A DNA stretch of 64,000 nucleotides, taken from Methanobacteriota archaeon (GTDB lineage Archaea > Methanobacteriota > Methanobacteria > Methanobacteriales > Methanobacteriaceae). Both the position numbers and the translations under genes were made by a program. The first letter of the stretch is position 1. Each line of letters starts with the position of its first letter. The notes under the pieces were generated by a model, which searched no databases, was not told where the DNA came from, and saw nothing but the letters and a program-made list of their open reading frames with translations. Shown here in pieces: positions 62,729 to 64,000 of this stretch. The stretch covers positions 27,350 to 91,349 of the forward strand of contig JAEYPF010000007.1 in assembly GCA_023411115.1 (NCBI GenBank). The letters are read 5' to 3'.

Positions 62729-63765
62729 ACTTGAAAAGAACAAAGAAAGCAGGCCTTCCTCCAGGAACACTTGTTTATACAGGTAAACATGATGTACCAA
62801 CCAAAATAATTCTGATTGAGTATGATAAAGAAACTTTCAGGGAAAAGTCCATTGAGGATTGTCCTGAATTTAAAGATGACGATACCATAAAGTGGATAAA
62901 AATAAATGGCCTTAAAGATTTGGAAAACATTAAAAAAATAGGTACATGTTTTAATTTACATCCATTGGTACTTGAAGATATATTAAATACAACCCAGAGG
63001 CCAAAGGTAGAAGATTACAATGACTATCTTTACATTGTTTTGAAATTATTTGATGTCAGTGATAGAGATCGTATAGTTACAAAACAGGTTAGCCTTATTC
63101 TCGAAAAAAATGTGGTAATTTCTTTTCAGGATGACGACGAACCTATATTTGATTTAATCATTAAAAGAATGAAAATGAAAGATAATCAAATAAGGAATAG
63201 GGGTGCTGATTATCTACTGTATTCTTTAATTGACACGATTATCGACAGTTATTTTTTGGATCTAGAAAACGTTGGAGATAAAATAGAATACATAGAAGAT
63301 AATTTAATAGAAGATACAAGTCCCGATGTCCTTAAAAGAATTCATAATGCCAAACTGGACATTATAACCCTCAGAAAAACAATTTGGCCACTTCGAGAAA
63401 TGCTTGGTACCCTTGGATCAGGAGAATATCCCCTTATTAATGAATCAACCGACTATTACTTAAGGGATATCTATGACCACTCCATACAAATTTTTGATAC
63501 CCTGGAATCGTTGAGAGATAGGATTTCAGAAATGCTTGATATTTACCTATCGAGTACAAGTAATAAATTAAATGAGATAGTAAGGGTCCTAACCGTAATA
63601 TCCACCATATTTGTCCCTATGACATTTATTGTAGGGCTTTACGGGATGAATTTCGATATTATGCCAGAACTCAAAGAACCATTAGGATATCCTGCGATAT
63701 TAATTGTAATGTCTATAATTGCAGTTTCTATGCTGGTATACTTCAAAAGGAAAAAATGGATATAA
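62722..63765 (+). CDS. corA: CorA-family magnesium/cobalt transporter
   Basis: A pentameric divalent-cation channel (Mg, Co or Ni). A 270-residue cytosolic funnel of helices comes first, with the long stalk (DSYFLDLENVGDKIEYIED). Two C-terminal membrane segments follow, the first ending in the selectivity motif YGMNF, and a basic tail FKRKKWI. The ATG lies within the last bases of cobQ, so it is translated from the same mRNA. Cobalt import for cobamide synthesis is a natural reading of that pairing, though magnesium cannot be excluded. Confidence 0.9.
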   Translation: MLNLKRTKKAGLPPGTLVYTGKHDVPTKIILIEYDKETFREKSIEDCPEFKDDDTIKWIKINGLKDLENIKKIGTCFNLHPLVLEDILNTTQRPKVEDYNDYLYIVLKLFDVSDRDRIVTKQVSLILEKNVVISFQDDDEPIFDLIIKRMKMKDNQIRNRGADYLLYSLIDTIIDSYFLDLENVGDKIEYIEDNLIEDTSPDVLKRIHNAKLDIITLRKTIWPLREMLGTLGSGEYPLINESTDYYLRDIYDHSIQIFDTLESLRDRISEMLDIYLSSTSNKLNEIVRVLTVISTIFVPMTFIVGLYGMNFDIMPELKEPLGYPAILIVMSIIAVSMLVYFKRKKWI

Positions 63766-63845
63766 TTAAATATCTTTATTAAAATCAATGGAAAAGTTAT
63801 TTAATGGTTTGATGTTAAATATAAATCTAATTAAAAACCTAAAGA

Positions 63846-63853
63846 TTTATATA
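63846..63853 (+). promoter_or_regulatory. TATA box of the tRNA-Gly pair
   Basis: TTTATATA, 26-33 nt upstream of the first tRNA-Gly, at the usual archaeal distance. Confidence 0.6.
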
Positions 63854-63878
63854 CAATGAAACTATAACTTCATGGTAT

Positions 63879-63952
63879 GCGGCGTTAGTCCAGTCTGGTT
63901 AAGACTCTGGCCTGCCACGCCAGTGACCCGGGTTCAAATCCCGGACGCCGCA
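63879..63952 (+). tRNA. tRNA-Gly(GCC)
   Basis: Acceptor GCGGCGT/ACGCCGC, D arm GTCC/AGAC-type, anticodon stem CTGGC/GCCAG with loop CTGCCAC (anticodon GCC), T arm CCCGG-GTTCAAAT-CCCGG, discriminator A at 63952. No CCA and no intron. The next tRNA starts 2 nt later, so they share a transcript. Confidence 0.95.
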
Positions 63953-63954
63953 TC

Positions 63955-64000
<46 letters not shown>

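Overview
This 64 kb window is AT-rich archaeal DNA, almost certainly from a methanogen of the order Methanobacteriales (Methanobacterium or a close relative). The evidence is a methenyl-tetrahydromethanopterin cyclohydrolase, an archaeal-type thymidylate synthase, a cobalamin-dependent MetE-core methionine synthase, the aspartate-semialdehyde sulfurtransferase pair, membrane-anchored LonB, RibL, secreted proteins with pseudomurein-binding repeats and endoisopeptidase-like transglutaminase domains, TATA-type promoters, GGTGA/GGAGG ribosome-binding sites and tRNA genes without an encoded CCA. No rRNA, CRISPR array, transposase or phage structural gene was seen.

Layout. (1) 1-3769: a poorly understood module. 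A Ycf46-type AAA+ ATPase, broken by a one-base frameshift, converges on a tight four-gene operon: radical SAM protein, Ycf35/DUF1257-like protein, DUF2997 protein and a zinc-ribbon/helix-hairpin-helix protein. (2) 3989-12707: housekeeping and sugar activation (phosphohexomutase, sugar-1-phosphate nucleotidyltransferase, truA, an EamA transporter, hisA, a degenerate PEP-utilising enzyme, ribL). (3) 12780-23462: five secreted cell-wall proteins in one orientation, sharing a glycosidase-like barrel, pseudomurein-binding repeats and/or a transglutaminase domain, separated by long AT-rich gaps. They share a leader; in three of five the codon aligned with the AUG start is AUU or AUC. (4) 23812-34423: a ThiN-HIT fusion, a SIS-domain sugar phosphate protein, two small heat-shock proteins beside a Nog1-like GTPase, a hemerythrin-like protein, AMMECR1, TldD, a response regulator, and the sulfurtransferase/ferredoxin pair that makes homocysteine. 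(5) 34583-39385: membrane and surface proteins, a DodA-like dioxygenase and a cation efflux transporter. (6) 39481-42263: one-carbon genes mch, thyA and methionine synthase in series. (7) 42473-50714: small regulated genes, including a methyltransferase behind three palindromic operators and a neighbouring TetR regulator, a divergent flavin-oxidase/AhpD-like pair sharing an 11-bp element, and a DUF1894/DUF1890/membrane operon. (8) 50828-64000: tRNA-Ala, DUF354, hypA-hypB, prs, an orphan ATPase, a DUF5518-DUF2769 fusion, a DEAD-box helicase, lonB, a possible Sm-like protein, cobQ-corA, and two tRNA-Gly genes, the last cut by the window edge.

How the parts connect: mch, thyA, methionine synthase and the sulfurtransferase feed C1 units and sulfur into nucleotide and methionine synthesis; hypA/hypB mature NiFe hydrogenases; cobQ makes the corrinoid that methionine synthase and methanogenesis need; the phosphohexomutase and nucleotidyltransferase plausibly supply activated sugars for the wall that the five secreted proteins bind and cut. 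The most unusual material is the Ycf46/DUF1257/DUF2997/radical SAM module, the wall-protein cluster with its apparent non-AUG starts and cationic-aromatic inserts, and several unexplained palindrome arrays in intergenic DNA. All functional calls come from reading motifs; no database search was run.
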